Shown: piece by piece, positions 43,950 to 52,549 of the stretch
How positions within the stretch are numbered: position 1 is the stretch's first letter
How the letters are laid out: every line of letters starts with the position of its first letter
Assembly: GCF_004217175.1 (NCBI RefSeq)
Contig: NZ_SHKI01000006.1
Span: 350,222-414,221, forward strand
Origin: Leucobacter luti
GTDB lineage: Bacteria > Actinomycetota > Actinomycetes > Actinomycetales > Microbacteriaceae
DNA length: 64,000 nucleotides
Direction: 5' to 3'
Translations under genes and position numbers: made by a program
Notes under the pieces: model-generated
Told to the model about the DNA's origin: nothing
What the model saw: only the letters and a program-made list of their open reading frames with translations
Databases searched by the model: none

Positions 43950-44816
43950 ATGTCGCACACCCCCAGCCCCGCCGCGCCCTCCGGGGATTTCTCCCTGCTG
44001 CTCCCGGTGTACGCGGGCGACACCCCGGAGTTTCTGCGGCTCGCGTTTGAGAGCTCAGTAAACGAGCAGACCCTGCGGCCCGCCGCCGCCGTGATCGTGC
44101 AGGACGGGCCAGTGCCGCCCGCGCTTGGCGCCGAGCTCGACCGCATCGAGGCCGCCAGCCCGATCCCCGTCACCCGCGTGGTGCTGCCCGAGAACCGCGG
44201 GCTGACGGAGGCGTTGAATCGCGGCCTCGACGCGTGCACTCACGCGGTCGTGGCCCGGATGGACGCCGACGACGTCTCGGTGCCCGAGCGCTTTGCGCGC
44301 CAGTGGGAGCTCATGGCGCAGGGTTACGACCTGGTGGGCACGGGCATGGCCGAGTTCGAGTCGGATCCGAACGTCGTCGCCTCGCAGCGGACCCCACCGG
44401 TGGGGGCCGCACGGATCCGGGACCACGCGCGCACCCACAACCCGTTTAACCACCCCACCATGATGTACCGCGTCGACGCGCTCACTCGCGTGGGCCGCTA
44501 TCAGCCGTTCGGCAAGATGGAGGACTACTGGCTCGGGGTGCGGCTCATCGATGCCGGCGCGAGGGTCGAGAACATCCCCGAACCGCTGCTCAAGTACCGT
44601 GTTGGGGCTGGCGCCTTCGCTCGCCGGGGTGGCTGGGCCGAGGCCCGCACCGAGTGGCGGCTGCAGGGCGAGCTGCGCCGCATGGGCTTCATCACCCGCG
44701 GGCAGTACCTTCGCAACGTGGTGATGAAGGGCGCCTACCGGCTCATGCCGGCGGGCCTGAAGCGAGTGCTCTTCCGCGGGCTCGTGGGCCGCGGGCTGCC
44801 GGGGGATCGCGCGTAG
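43950..44816 (+). CDS. Family 2 glycosyltransferase
   Basis: The product has 288 residues. It is a GT-A enzyme with FSLLLPVYAGDTPEFLRLAFES, AAVIVQDGP, RVVLPENRGLTEALNRGLD and ARMDADDVSVPERF (DXD). GKMEDYWLGVRLI supplies the acidic catalytic region. This is the pattern of short GT2 enzymes of capsule and wall polysaccharide loci (galactosyl- or amylovoran-type). It has no membrane helix. A basic C-terminus may bind the membrane. Confidence 0.87.
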   Translation: MSHTPSPAAPSGDFSLLLPVYAGDTPEFLRLAFESSVNEQTLRPAAAVIVQDGPVPPALGAELDRIEAASPIPVTRVVLPENRGLTEALNRGLDACTHAVVARMDADDVSVPERFARQWELMAQGYDLVGTGMAEFESDPNVVASQRTPPVGAARIRDHARTHNPFNHPTMMYRVDALTRVGRYQPFGKMEDYWLGVRLIDAGARVENIPEPLLKYRVGAGAFARRGGWAEARTEWRLQGELRRMGFITRGQYLRNVVMKGAYRLMPAGLKRVLFRGLVGRGLPGDRA

Positions 44817-44851
44817 CGAGCGGCATCACTGTGCTGCGACGATTCCGCGGT

Positions 44852-44857
44852 TAGGCT
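44852..44857 (+). promoter_or_regulatory. -10 box for the CHAP/FG-GAP gene
   Basis: TAGGCT ends 7 bases before the ATG at 44865, giving another leaderless-type start. Confidence 0.55.
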
Positions 44858-44864
44858 TGGACAC

Positions 44865-47717
44865 ATGAAACTGGCGCGCAGTGGTACCCGAATCTCTGCG
44901 GCCGTCGTGACGCTCGCGCTCGGGCTCGCCACACTCGGCGGTGCCCCTGCGGCGGCAATGGCCACCGCAACCGTGGCCGGGGGCTCCACTCACGCCGTCC
45001 TGGACGCTCCGGAGCTGCCGGGCGAACCGGTGACCGAGGAGCCGACGCCCACCACGCCAACGCCTGAACCTACGCCCGAGCCGTCGCCTGAGCCGACGCC
45101 CGAACCGACCCCGGCGCCGACGCCCGAGCCGGAGGTCAGCGAGCCAGCCCCGACCGATCCGCCCGCGGAGATCCTCGGCGCGAACGGCGGCGCCGTCTCC
45201 GATTCCCCGGGACCCGCGACTGCACGGCCGTGGGACGGCTCACAGACGCTCCCGGTCCCCAACGCGAGCCGGCGCGCGCTCATCGGCGACGACTACCCCC
45301 AGAAATACAAGCGGCTGCCAATGGAACCGGTGATCTGGGACGAGTGGAATTTTGCGCATCGGCAGTGCACCTCGTTCGTCTCCTGGCGCTTGAACCAGGT
45401 CAACAAGGTCCCCTTCAGCAACCAGTACAAGGGGCTGTACCGCTGGGGCAACGCGGCGGACTGGGCGGCATCGGCGCGCAGCGTGGGAATTCGCGTGGAC
45501 ACCACGCCGGAAATCGGCGCGGTCGCCTGGAGCGGTGCCTACTACAAGGGCGCTTCGTGGGCCGGGCACGTGGCCTGGGTCGCGGATGTCCTCAGCGACG
45601 GCCGTGTGGTCATCGAGGAGTACAACTACGGCTGGGCGGGCGCCTATTACACGCGCACCATTCAGGCGAATGACTTCCAGGGATACATCCACGTGTCCGA
45701 CCTGACTCAGGCATTCTCACAGGCCCCGAAGCCGACGATCTCCGGGGTACCAATGGTGGGCGGCACGCTGACCGTGAGCGCCTCCGGCTGGTCTCCGCGG
45801 CCCGACACGACCCGCTACCAGTGGTTTGCCGGTGGAACCGCGGTGAGCGGTGCGACGGGCACGACGTTCCAGCCGCGCCTCGCGGACCTCGGGAAACGAA
45901 TCACGGTTGAGGTCACCGGGGATAAACCGCGGTACCGACCGACCACCGTCGCGTCCACGGCGACCGCGGCCGTTATGATGGTCGACAGCAACGGAAACGG
46001 CATCGATGACACCCAGGAGATGATGCCCTGGAACTCCGATGTGAACGGGGACGGGCTCCCGGACGCAGTCGGGTTCGGGAGCAAAGGGGTCTCCGTTGCG
46101 CTCCGCACAAAGACAGGCTTCGGTCCTGCTCGTACCTGGGTTGCCGGGTTCGGGACCGGGAACGGGTGGAGCACCCTGGCTCACCCGCGTGCGCTGATCG
46201 ACGTCAACGGCGATGGCAAATCGGACGTGGTCGGGTTCGCCGAGGATGGCGTGTACGTTGCGCTGAGCACGGGCAGCGGTTTCGGCGCGGCCAAACGCTG
46301 GTCGGCGCAGTTCGGTGCGGCGAGCGGGTGGTCGGTGCAACACCATCCACGCACGCTCGTCGACGTGAACGGTGATGGACGACCGGACATCGTCGGCTTC
46401 GCCTCGAATGGCGTTCACGTGGCCCTCAACACTGGCTCCTCGTTCGCGGGGATGACCAAGTGGTACGACGGCTTCGGCACCGCGAAGGGCTGGACCGTTG
46501 ACACGAGCCCGCGAATGGTCGCCGATATGAACGGCGACGGACTGCCAGATATTGTTGGCATTTCGAAGACGGGCGTGTACGTGGCGCTCAACACCGGCAC
46601 GCGGTTTGCCGCGATGACGCAGTGGTCTTCGGGGTTCGGGCGCGGCAGCGGCTGGAGTACCGCCGCGCACCCGCGCACGCTCGCCGATGTCAACGGCGAC
46701 GGTCGCCCAGATCTCGTCGGGTTCGCCACGAACGGCGTGTACGTGGCGCTGAACGGCGGCACGAGCCTGCAGACGATGAGACTCTGGCGTGCGGGCCTCG
46801 GAAACGCGAACGGCTGGCGGATCGAGAGACACCCCCGCATCCTCGCTGATGTGAACCGCGACGGGCTCGCGGACGTTGTCGGTTTCGACCACAACGGAGT
46901 CGTGGTGGCGCTGAGTACCGGGAGCGGGTTCACCGCGCCGAAACGCTGGTCGTCGGAGTTCGGAGCAAAGGACTGGAGTACGGCTCAATCGCCCAGGTTC
47001 GTGACCGACACGAACGGGGACGGCCGGGCAGACATCGTGGGCTTCTCGAGCCAGGGCATTCAGATCGCGACGAGCACCGGCAAGGAATTCGGCGCGTCGC
47101 AGCTGCAGTACCGCGGATTTGGCTTGGACGCTGGCGGGTGGAAAGTCGCGGGGCACCCCCGCGCGATGGGGATCTACACGCTCGGCGGAAAACACGTTCC
47201 GACAATTTCGGGACAGGTTCGGGTGGGGCAGCGGCTCACCGCCCACCGGGGCACCTGGTATCCCAAGCCGGTGCGACTGACTCCGCAGTGGCTGCGCAAC
47301 GGCCAACCGATTCCGCAGCAGACGGGGACCAGCTATACGCTCACCCGGGCTGATCTCGGCGCAAAGATCTCCTACCGGGTCAGGGGCACCAAAACCGGGT
47401 ACATGCCGATCACGCGGGTCTCGTCGGGGTACACGGTCCTGCCGGGACAGCTCACGGTTTCGGCCGCACCGACAGTGACGGGGACGGCGAAGGTGGGGCG
47501 GACGCTGACCGCGTTGCCGCGCACCTGGCGGCCGCAGCCAGTCACGCTGAAGTACCAGTGGTACCGGAACGGGTCAAAGATTCCCGGCGCGACACAGGTG
47601 ACCTACAAGCTCACGCGCGCCGATGCCGGGCAGCATGTCCGGGTGACCGTGATCGGGGCGAAGTCTGGCTATACGACGAAGTCGCGCGTGTCGAAGTACA
47701 TTCGGGTCGCGAAGTAG
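44865..47717 (+). CDS. Secreted CHAP-domain protein with seven FG-GAP-like repeats and Ig-like modules
   Basis: The product has 950 residues. A signal peptide (about 1-32) and a PEPTPEP linker (about 58-95) precede a CHAP amidase/peptidase domain at about 150-285. That domain has RQCTSFVSWRLN (nucleophile Cys), WAGHVAWVADV (His) and VIEEYNYG (Glu/Asn). An Ig-like module follows (PTISGVPMVGGTLTVSASGW). Next are seven tandem ~54-residue repeats with Ca-binding-type DVNGDGxxDxVGF and GVYVALNTGxxF, forming a likely beta-propeller. Two more Ig-like modules with the GTW/YQWYRNG pattern end the protein. There is no sortase signal. It probably cleaves peptidoglycan during wall remodelling while the propeller binds wall glycan (inference). 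Confidence 0.88.
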   Translation: MKLARSGTRISAAVVTLALGLATLGGAPAAAMATATVAGGSTHAVLDAPELPGEPVTEEPTPTTPTPEPTPEPSPEPTPEPTPAPTPEPEVSEPAPTDPPAEILGANGGAVSDSPGPATARPWDGSQTLPVPNASRRALIGDDYPQKYKRLPMEPVIWDEWNFAHRQCTSFVSWRLNQVNKVPFSNQYKGLYRWGNAADWAASARSVGIRVDTTPEIGAVAWSGAYYKGASWAGHVAWVADVLSDGRVVIEEYNYGWAGAYYTRTIQANDFQGYIHVSDLTQAFSQAPKPTISGVPMVGGTLTVSASGWSPRPDTTRYQWFAGGTAVSGATGTTFQPRLADLGKRITVEVTGDKPRYRPTTVASTATAAVMMVDSNGNGIDDTQEMMPWNSDVNGDGLPDAVGFGSKGVSVALRTKTGFGPARTWVAGFGTGNGWSTLAHPRALIDVNGDGKSDVVGFAEDGVYVALSTGSGFGAAKRWSAQFGAASGWSVQHHPRTLVDVNGDGRPDIVGFASNGVHVALNTGSSFAGMTKWYDGFGTAKGWTVDTSPRMVADMNGDGLPDIVGISKTGVYVALNTGTRFAAMTQWSSGFGRGSGWSTAAHPRTLADVNGDGRPDLVGFATNGVYVALNGGTSLQTMRLWRAGLGNANGWRIERHPRILADVNRDGLADVVGFDHNGVVVALSTGSGFTAPKRWSSEFGAKDWSTAQSPRFVTDTNGDGRADIVGFSSQGIQIATSTGKEFGASQLQYRGFGLDAGGWKVAGHPRAMGIYTLGGKHVPTISGQVRVGQRLTAHRGTWYPKPVRLTPQWLRNGQPIPQQTGTSYTLTRADLGAKISYRVRGTKTGYMPITRVSSGYTVLPGQLTVSAAPTVTGTAKVGRTLTALPRTWRPQPVTLKYQWYRNGSKIPGATQVTYKLTRADAGQHVRVTVIGAKSGYTTKSRVSKYIRVAK
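45035..45135 (+). repeat. Tandem PEPTPEP-coding linker repeat
   Basis: Short imperfect 12-bp units (CCGACGCCCGAG-like) encode a Pro-Glu-Pro-Thr spacer between the signal peptide and the CHAP domain, typical of wall-spanning linkers. Confidence 0.75.
46035..47160 (+). repeat. Seven ~162-bp FG-GAP-like coding repeats
   Basis: Each copy begins with DxNGDGxxDxVG and ends near GWSTxxHPRxLA. Copy 6 has NRDG in place of NGDG and copy 7 is the most divergent. Seven blades would close a single propeller. Confidence 0.8.
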
Positions 47718-47761
47718 GGGCGCCGCCGTTCTAGGGCGAGCAGTCGGGGCCGAGCCGCTCG

Positions 47762-49033
47762 CTAGCTGCCGTCGCGGAGGGCGGTGACCGGTTCGATCCG
47801 GGACGCCTTGACCGCTGGGTACGTGCCGGCGACGAGTCCCACCAGGGCGCCCGTTGCGATGCCGAGCGCCGGGACCCACAGTGCGATCACCGGAGTCCAC
47901 CCCTGGACGATCGAAATACCCACGAGTGCAAAGACGCCCGCGCCCGCGCCGATGAGACCGCCGAGCACCCCGGTTGTTGCGGATTCGAGCATGAATTGGG
48001 CTGAGATGTCGCGCGTGCGCGCCCCGAGCGCGCGCCGGAGGCCGATCTCCCCCACCCGCTCCATCACCGACATGAGCGTGACGCTCGCGATCCCGATTCC
48101 GCCGGCCAGCAAGGCGATAATGCCGAGTACGAGGAAGACAATGTTGATATCTGCCTGGATTCCCTCCTGTAGATCGCCCGGGCCCGAGGGGGCCTTCACC
48201 GCGTATGACTCGGGGGAGTTCGGAGAGAGCGCGATCGGTGCCTGCTGCTTCACTACCGGACCGGCCCCGATCTTAATCCGGAGGTCGAGCGTCTGGGGGT
48301 GTGCAAGGTCGAGTTGCTCCCGCGCGGTGGTGAGCGGCATGATCACCGAGCGCAGGAGCGAGCTGCGCGTTGCGACCTCGTCGAGGATTCCGATGACGGT
48401 GTAGGGGACCCCGTCGATGAAGATCGATGGTTGTCGGTTGACTCGGTTGATACCAAGACTCTTGGCGGCTTCTGCGCCGAGCACCACGACGCGGTCTGCG
48501 CGCTCGTCGTGTCCAGTGTCAAAGAAGCGGCCGGTCTGGATATGCCCGGCTACCGTGTCGAGGAGACCGGGAGAGGCGGCGACCACGTCGGGGGCGATGC
48601 GCTTTGCGCTCGTGGGATCGTAGAGCTCGACCATCGAGATTTCGGGCTGTGTCTCGATCTCGGCGACGAGGGCGGCATCCTCAATCCCCGCGAGTCCCTC
48701 GACTCGTGTGACCGCATCCCACGGCAGCGTCACCTTGGTGCGCTGCCGTTCCTCCGCTTGGGAAGCGGAACTCGCTGGTTCGACGGTCACTCGCGTCGCA
48801 GCGACCTGGTCGAACTGCTTCGTAATTTGCCCAGCGGTCGTCTGTGCCATGCCGATCGTGGTGACGAGCGAGGCCACCCCCAGGACGATGCCGGTGAGGG
48901 TAATCAGGAGCCTGGACGGGCGCGAGCCGACACTCGTGAGCGCCTCGCTGACGAGATCGGCGCGGGAGAAACCGACGCTGGCGGTGCTGGGAGACGCGAC
49001 CCGTGGCGACGCCTCGTGCGCGGAGTCGGTCAT
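47762..49033 (-). CDS. MacB-like ABC transporter permease (FtsX fold)
   Basis: The product has 423 residues. A first transmembrane helix (about 40-65) is followed by a large MacB periplasmic-core-like extracytoplasmic domain and three C-terminal helices. It has the FtsX/MacB signatures SVMERVGEIGLRRALGAR and a closing GTYPAVKASRIEPVTALR. The ATG overlaps the ATPase stop by 4 bp. With the ATPase and the membrane-fusion protein it forms a Gram-positive MacAB-like exporter, a family tied to peptide, antibiotic or siderophore-like export. The cargo here is unknown. Confidence 0.9.
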   Translation of the reverse strand: MTDSAHEASPRVASPSTASVGFSRADLVSEALTSVGSRPSRLLITLTGIVLGVASLVTTIGMAQTTAGQITKQFDQVAATRVTVEPASSASQAEERQRTKVTLPWDAVTRVEGLAGIEDAALVAEIETQPEISMVELYDPTSAKRIAPDVVAASPGLLDTVAGHIQTGRFFDTGHDERADRVVVLGAEAAKSLGINRVNRQPSIFIDGVPYTVIGILDEVATRSSLLRSVIMPLTTAREQLDLAHPQTLDLRIKIGAGPVVKQQAPIALSPNSPESYAVKAPSGPGDLQEGIQADINIVFLVLGIIALLAGGIGIASVTLMSVMERVGEIGLRRALGARTRDISAQFMLESATTGVLGGLIGAGAGVFALVGISIVQGWTPVIALWVPALGIATGALVGLVAGTYPAVKASRIEPVTALRDGS

Positions 49034-49725
49034 GTGAGCTCCTGGAGGGTGCCGTCGGAGATCCGGATCCGACGCGCCGCCCGCTGCGCAACATCGTCGT
49101 CGTGCGTGATGATCACGATCGCGATGCCGTCGGCGTTGAGCTCCTCGAACAGCTCCATGACCGAGTCCGAGCTGTTTCGGTCGAGGTTGCCGGTTGGCTC
49201 GTCCGCGAGGAGGAGCCCCGGGGACGTACACACGGCGCGTGCGATGGCGACGCGCTGGCGTTCGCCGCCGGAGAGCGTTGCGGGGGTGAACGAGACCCGG
49301 TGGCTGAGCCCCACGCGGTCGAGGGCGGCGCGTGCCCGTTCCTCTCGTTCAGCGCGGGGGACCGGGGCGTACATCGCGGCGAGCATGACGTTCTCGAGCA
49401 CCGTGCGCCGCGAGAGGAGGTGGAAGGCCTGGAACACGAAGCCGATGTGCTCGCTGCGCAGTGCGGCACGCGCATCTTCGCTCATCGTCTCGGTTGCGAC
49501 CCCACCGAACCGCAACGCCCCGCTCGTCGGGCGGTCGAGTAGACCCAGCATGTTGAGGATCGTTGACTTCCCAGACCCCGAGGGGCCCACAATCGCCAGA
49601 TAGTCGTTGTGGGCGATGCGCAGGTCGACACCCCGGAGCGCGTTCACGGCGGGGGGACCGGGGAAAATCTTTGTGAGATCGACGGCGTCGACCACCGGAA
49701 CTGTCGGGTCAAGCCGGGTCATCAT
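49030..49725 (-). CDS. MacB/LolD-like ABC transporter ATP-binding protein
   Basis: The product has 231 residues. It has a complete ATPase of the MacB/LolD class: Walker A GPSGSGKST, Q-loop FVFQAFHLL, signature [14 protein letters not shown], Walker B GLLLADEPTGNLD and the H-loop in VIITHDDDVA. Its start overlaps the stop of the membrane-fusion gene and its own stop overlaps the permease start, so all three are translationally coupled. Confidence 0.94.
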   Translation of the reverse strand: MMTRLDPTVPVVDAVDLTKIFPGPPAVNALRGVDLRIAHNDYLAIVGPSGSGKSTILNMLGLLDRPTSGALRFGGVATETMSEDARAALRSEHIGFVFQAFHLLSRRTVLENVMLAAMYAPVPRAEREERARAALDRVGLSHRVSFTPATLSGGERQRVAIARAVCTSPGLLLADEPTGNLDRNSSDSVMELFEELNADGIAIVIITHDDDVAQRAARRIRISDGTLQELT

Positions 49726-51356
49726 CTCCCGATCACGACGTGTGCCCCGGGCTCCACCAGCGGGTCGTCGGAGATGACCTCTACGAAGCCCTGCGCTGAC
49801 AGGCCAAGCTCGACCTCGATCATCTCCGTGGAGTCAGGGTCGGCGTTCTGTGAGGGGGCGATCTCGATCCGGCTGCTGCCGTCGGGGCCAGCGGTGATTG
49901 CTGCGATCGGCACCGCGAGCACCTCGCCCCCCGTCGATTCGATCTCGAAGCGGACGCGCACGTTGCTATCTCGCAGCGCCTGCGTCTGTGCCGAGGTGAG
50001 TTTCTCTGGTCGAAGCTGAACGAGATAGGGGCCGCTCGGCGCGTCCGTGCTCTCCCCGGACTCATCCCGCTCATCCGACTCGTCGCTCGACTTCTGCGTC
50101 TTCGCCTTGCTGACGCTGCGCACGGTGGCGGTGAGCTCTTCTCCGCCGGTCACGGAGAAAGTCGCCTCCATCCCCTCCTCGATCATCGGTGCGGCCTGCT
50201 TGGTGAGCGAGCCGGTCAGGGTGAGCGTATTGCCGGAGACGACCATTGCCGGGTCTGAGAGCGACTTTCCGCGTTCGACGTTGACCTCGTCGACGCGGCG
50301 GGGCAGGTTGGGGAGGAACATCGCCTCGCTGGCTGGCAGCCCCGGAAGCGCGGCCTCATTGGCGACGGCGAGGTCGTCCTGCGCGGCGGCGACCGCGGAC
50401 TCGGCGGAGCTGACCTCCGCGGCCAGGGTCCCCAGATCTTCGGGCGCCTGCGCCTCCGCGAGAACTGCTTGGGCGAGTGCGACGTCGCCCTCGAGATCTG
50501 CAATCTCGTTTGCCGGGGCCTGCGCCTTGACCGCAGTGTCGAGCGCGCGCTGCGCCGAAGCGACCGCGTTCTGCGCCTCAATGACCGCGGAGCCCGAGCG
50601 TGGCTGGCTGCCTGCCGCGTACGCGGCATGCGCCGCTGCGAGAGCGTCGTTTGCCTCCTGGAGCGCGCGCTCGGCGGCACGCGCGCTCCCGTCGCCTCCC
50701 TCGTCCCGATCGCCCACCGGTGCGTCGCTGCCGGGAGCCGGATACCCAAGATTCGTGTAGAGCGCCTGCAGTGCTTGAGCAGTCGTTGCCGTGAACGTAT
50801 CGGTGTTGTCAACTGCGTAGCCGAGGGAGGCGAGGGCGGTGTGGAGCTGCACCACGTCGGGGCCGATCGACCCAACGGCGAGGTCGCGGTACGCCGGCAG
50901 ATCGCCCGGGAGCACAATCACTGGGCGGCCGGACACCTCAAGCGCGAGATCCTGCGCGTTGAGCACCGAACTTACCTTTGGGACACGACCGGTGACGATC
51001 GCCGTCTCAGCACCGGATTCGATCTTCACCTTGACCGCCCCCGCGTAGCCGACGTCTGCGCGGGTGACGACCGTGTTCTCGATCACCCGCTCTTCGATCT
51101 TGGCTGTCACTACTCCTGCCTCCGGCGGCGCGGTGCGTGCGGCGAGCTCGGCGGGAGACACGATGAACTGCATGACGCCAATGCCGAGCAGGAGGAACAC
51201 CACGGCGACAGCGGCGACGAGCACAACGAGACGCTTGTCTCGCCACTGGAGCCGCTCTGCCCCGGGCGCTGACGCGGTTTCGCCGCCCGCGTCGCCCTCG
51301 GGCTCCAGACCTTCGGGCTCGGTGTCTGCTGCGGAGTCTCGGAGTTTCTTGCCCAT
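49722..51356 (-). CDS. Membrane-fusion (MacA/HlyD-like) protein with peptidoglycan-binding domain
   Basis: The product has 544 residues. It has a cytoplasmic N-terminus, one transmembrane helix (about 50-70), then an adaptor fold. A PG_binding_1 module (about 165-225, GSIGPDVVQLHTALASLGY) is inserted in the lipoyl/barrel region. It is followed by a long Ala-rich coiled coil (about 230-335) and beta-barrel domains. The peptidoglycan-binding insert replaces the outer-membrane docking tip of Gram-negative MacA, as expected in a monoderm. The ATG at 51356 follows the lipoprotein stop by 4 bp. Confidence 0.87.
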   Translation of the reverse strand: MGKKLRDSAADTEPEGLEPEGDAGGETASAPGAERLQWRDKRLVVLVAAVAVVFLLLGIGVMQFIVSPAELAARTAPPEAGVVTAKIEERVIENTVVTRADVGYAGAVKVKIESGAETAIVTGRVPKVSSVLNAQDLALEVSGRPVIVLPGDLPAYRDLAVGSIGPDVVQLHTALASLGYAVDNTDTFTATTAQALQALYTNLGYPAPGSDAPVGDRDEGGDGSARAAERALQEANDALAAAHAAYAAGSQPRSGSAVIEAQNAVASAQRALDTAVKAQAPANEIADLEGDVALAQAVLAEAQAPEDLGTLAAEVSSAESAVAAAQDDLAVANEAALPGLPASEAMFLPNLPRRVDEVNVERGKSLSDPAMVVSGNTLTLTGSLTKQAAPMIEEGMEATFSVTGGEELTATVRSVSKAKTQKSSDESDERDESGESTDAPSGPYLVQLRPEKLTSAQTQALRDSNVRVRFEIESTGGEVLAVPIAAITAGPDGSSRIEIAPSQNADPDSTEMIEVELGLSAQGFVEVISDDPLVEPGAHVVIGR

Positions 51357-51360
51357 CGCG

Positions 51361-52443
51361 CTACTGTGCGGACTTCTGCACACCCGCAACGAGCGCGTCG
51401 AGCTGTGCCTTGTGCTGATCGACGAACGCCTGCTCGAGCTCGTTGTATGCGTTCGCGAGCCGCTCGTCGTACCTCACGCTCTGCGCGCACTCGGCGTCGG
51501 GCACTGCCAGCTCGATCTCGCGCTGAGTGAACTCGGCGGCAGCGTCACCCGTCAGATCGATGTAGTCGTCCTCGTTCTCGCCCTGCGCGAGCTGATCGTA
51601 CTCGTCGTAGAGCGGAGACGCCAGTTCCTCGCGGCCGCCGGCGGCTTCGCTGGTGAGGCCCTTGCCCGCCATGCACTCCTGCCACTCAGCATCGAGCGTA
51701 GCCTGGACCTCCGGGTCGATATCGTTCTCGGAGTACTCATCGAGCGCGTCCCAGAGATCCTGGAACGCGGGATCCTCGTAGATCTCGGCGTACGGATCGG
51801 CGTCGAGATCGAGCGCGGCTTGCGCCTGCTGGTAGCAGCCGACGTGCGCTGCGGGGGGATTCGCGCCCGGTTCGAAGTCTTCTTCTTCTTCCTCCTCGAC
51901 CGTCGGAGCCAGTACCTCGAGATCGCCGCCGGGGAGCTCTGCGCCCGTGTCGGTACCGTACAGCGCGTCGGCGTATGCCTCCTGCTCGGATTCTGACAGC
52001 TGCTCGACGTACGCGATGTTGGGGCTCTCCGCGGTGGGCTCGTCGTCGAGCTCAATCGTGGTGTCGTCGAGAGCCTCGTCGCGGCCAGGCCAGTCTGCAA
52101 TGCCGAAGCCGTAGGTCTTCGCGAACTCGAGCGACCCCCACTCCTGCCCCGCAGAGTCACCGTCTTCATCTTCGTCGCTTGGCTCCCCGTCGACCCACTT
52201 CTCGGGGGTGTACTCGAAGCCCTCCGCGGTCATGCACTCGGCCACCGCGTTTTCCACCGCGTCGTTCTCGGCCGCGCCATAGTTTGCCGACTGCGAAAGC
52301 GCCTCATCGATCTGCGTAAAGTACGCGGAGAGCGGACCCTCCTGGATCTTGGACGCGCCGCTGTCGCTGCTGCATGCGGTGGTGAAGATGAGTGCGGCCG
52401 AGGCGACGACACCCAGCGCGGTCACGGTGACGGAACGATTCAT
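51361..52443 (-). CDS. Acidic lipoprotein of the MacAB-like operon
   Basis: The product has 360 residues. The signal peptide ends in lipobox TTAC (Cys24), so it should be lipid-anchored outside the membrane. The mature part is strongly acidic (runs such as EDEDGD and EEEEEED) and helical, with repeated Cys (AECMTAEGFEY, VGCYQQAQAALD, WQECMAGKGL, AECAQSVRY) that could pair. The WQECMAGKG pattern occurs in uncharacterised actinobacterial lipoproteins. It is the first gene of the operon with the fusion protein, ATPase and permease, so it may be an extracytoplasmic partner of the exporter. No catalytic motif is recognised. Confidence 0.8.
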   Translation of the reverse strand: MNRSVTVTALGVVASAALIFTTACSSDSGASKIQEGPLSAYFTQIDEALSQSANYGAAENDAVENAVAECMTAEGFEYTPEKWVDGEPSDEDEDGDSAGQEWGSLEFAKTYGFGIADWPGRDEALDDTTIELDDEPTAESPNIAYVEQLSESEQEAYADALYGTDTGAELPGGDLEVLAPTVEEEEEEDFEPGANPPAAHVGCYQQAQAALDLDADPYAEIYEDPAFQDLWDALDEYSENDIDPEVQATLDAEWQECMAGKGLTSEAAGGREELASPLYDEYDQLAQGENEDDYIDLTGDAAAEFTQREIELAVPDAECAQSVRYDERLANAYNELEQAFVDQHKAQLDALVAGVQKSAQ

Positions 52444-52500
52444 GCGGCTGAGGTTTCCTTGCGGGTTGGTGACGCGCTGTGCGCGAGGCAGAATAACAGC

Positions 52501-52538
52501 GATGTGCGCTTCCCCGCAGATGAGGGGAAGCGCACATC
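52501..52538 (-). terminator. Strong hairpin terminator after the small secreted protein gene
   Basis: A perfect 15-bp stem (GATGTGCGCTTCCCC with 52524-52538) has an 8-base loop. Read on the minus strand, the hairpin is followed by GCTGTTATT. It lies between the end of the secreted-protein gene and the lipoprotein operon. Confidence 0.85.
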
Positions 52539-52549
52539 AGGACTGGAAG

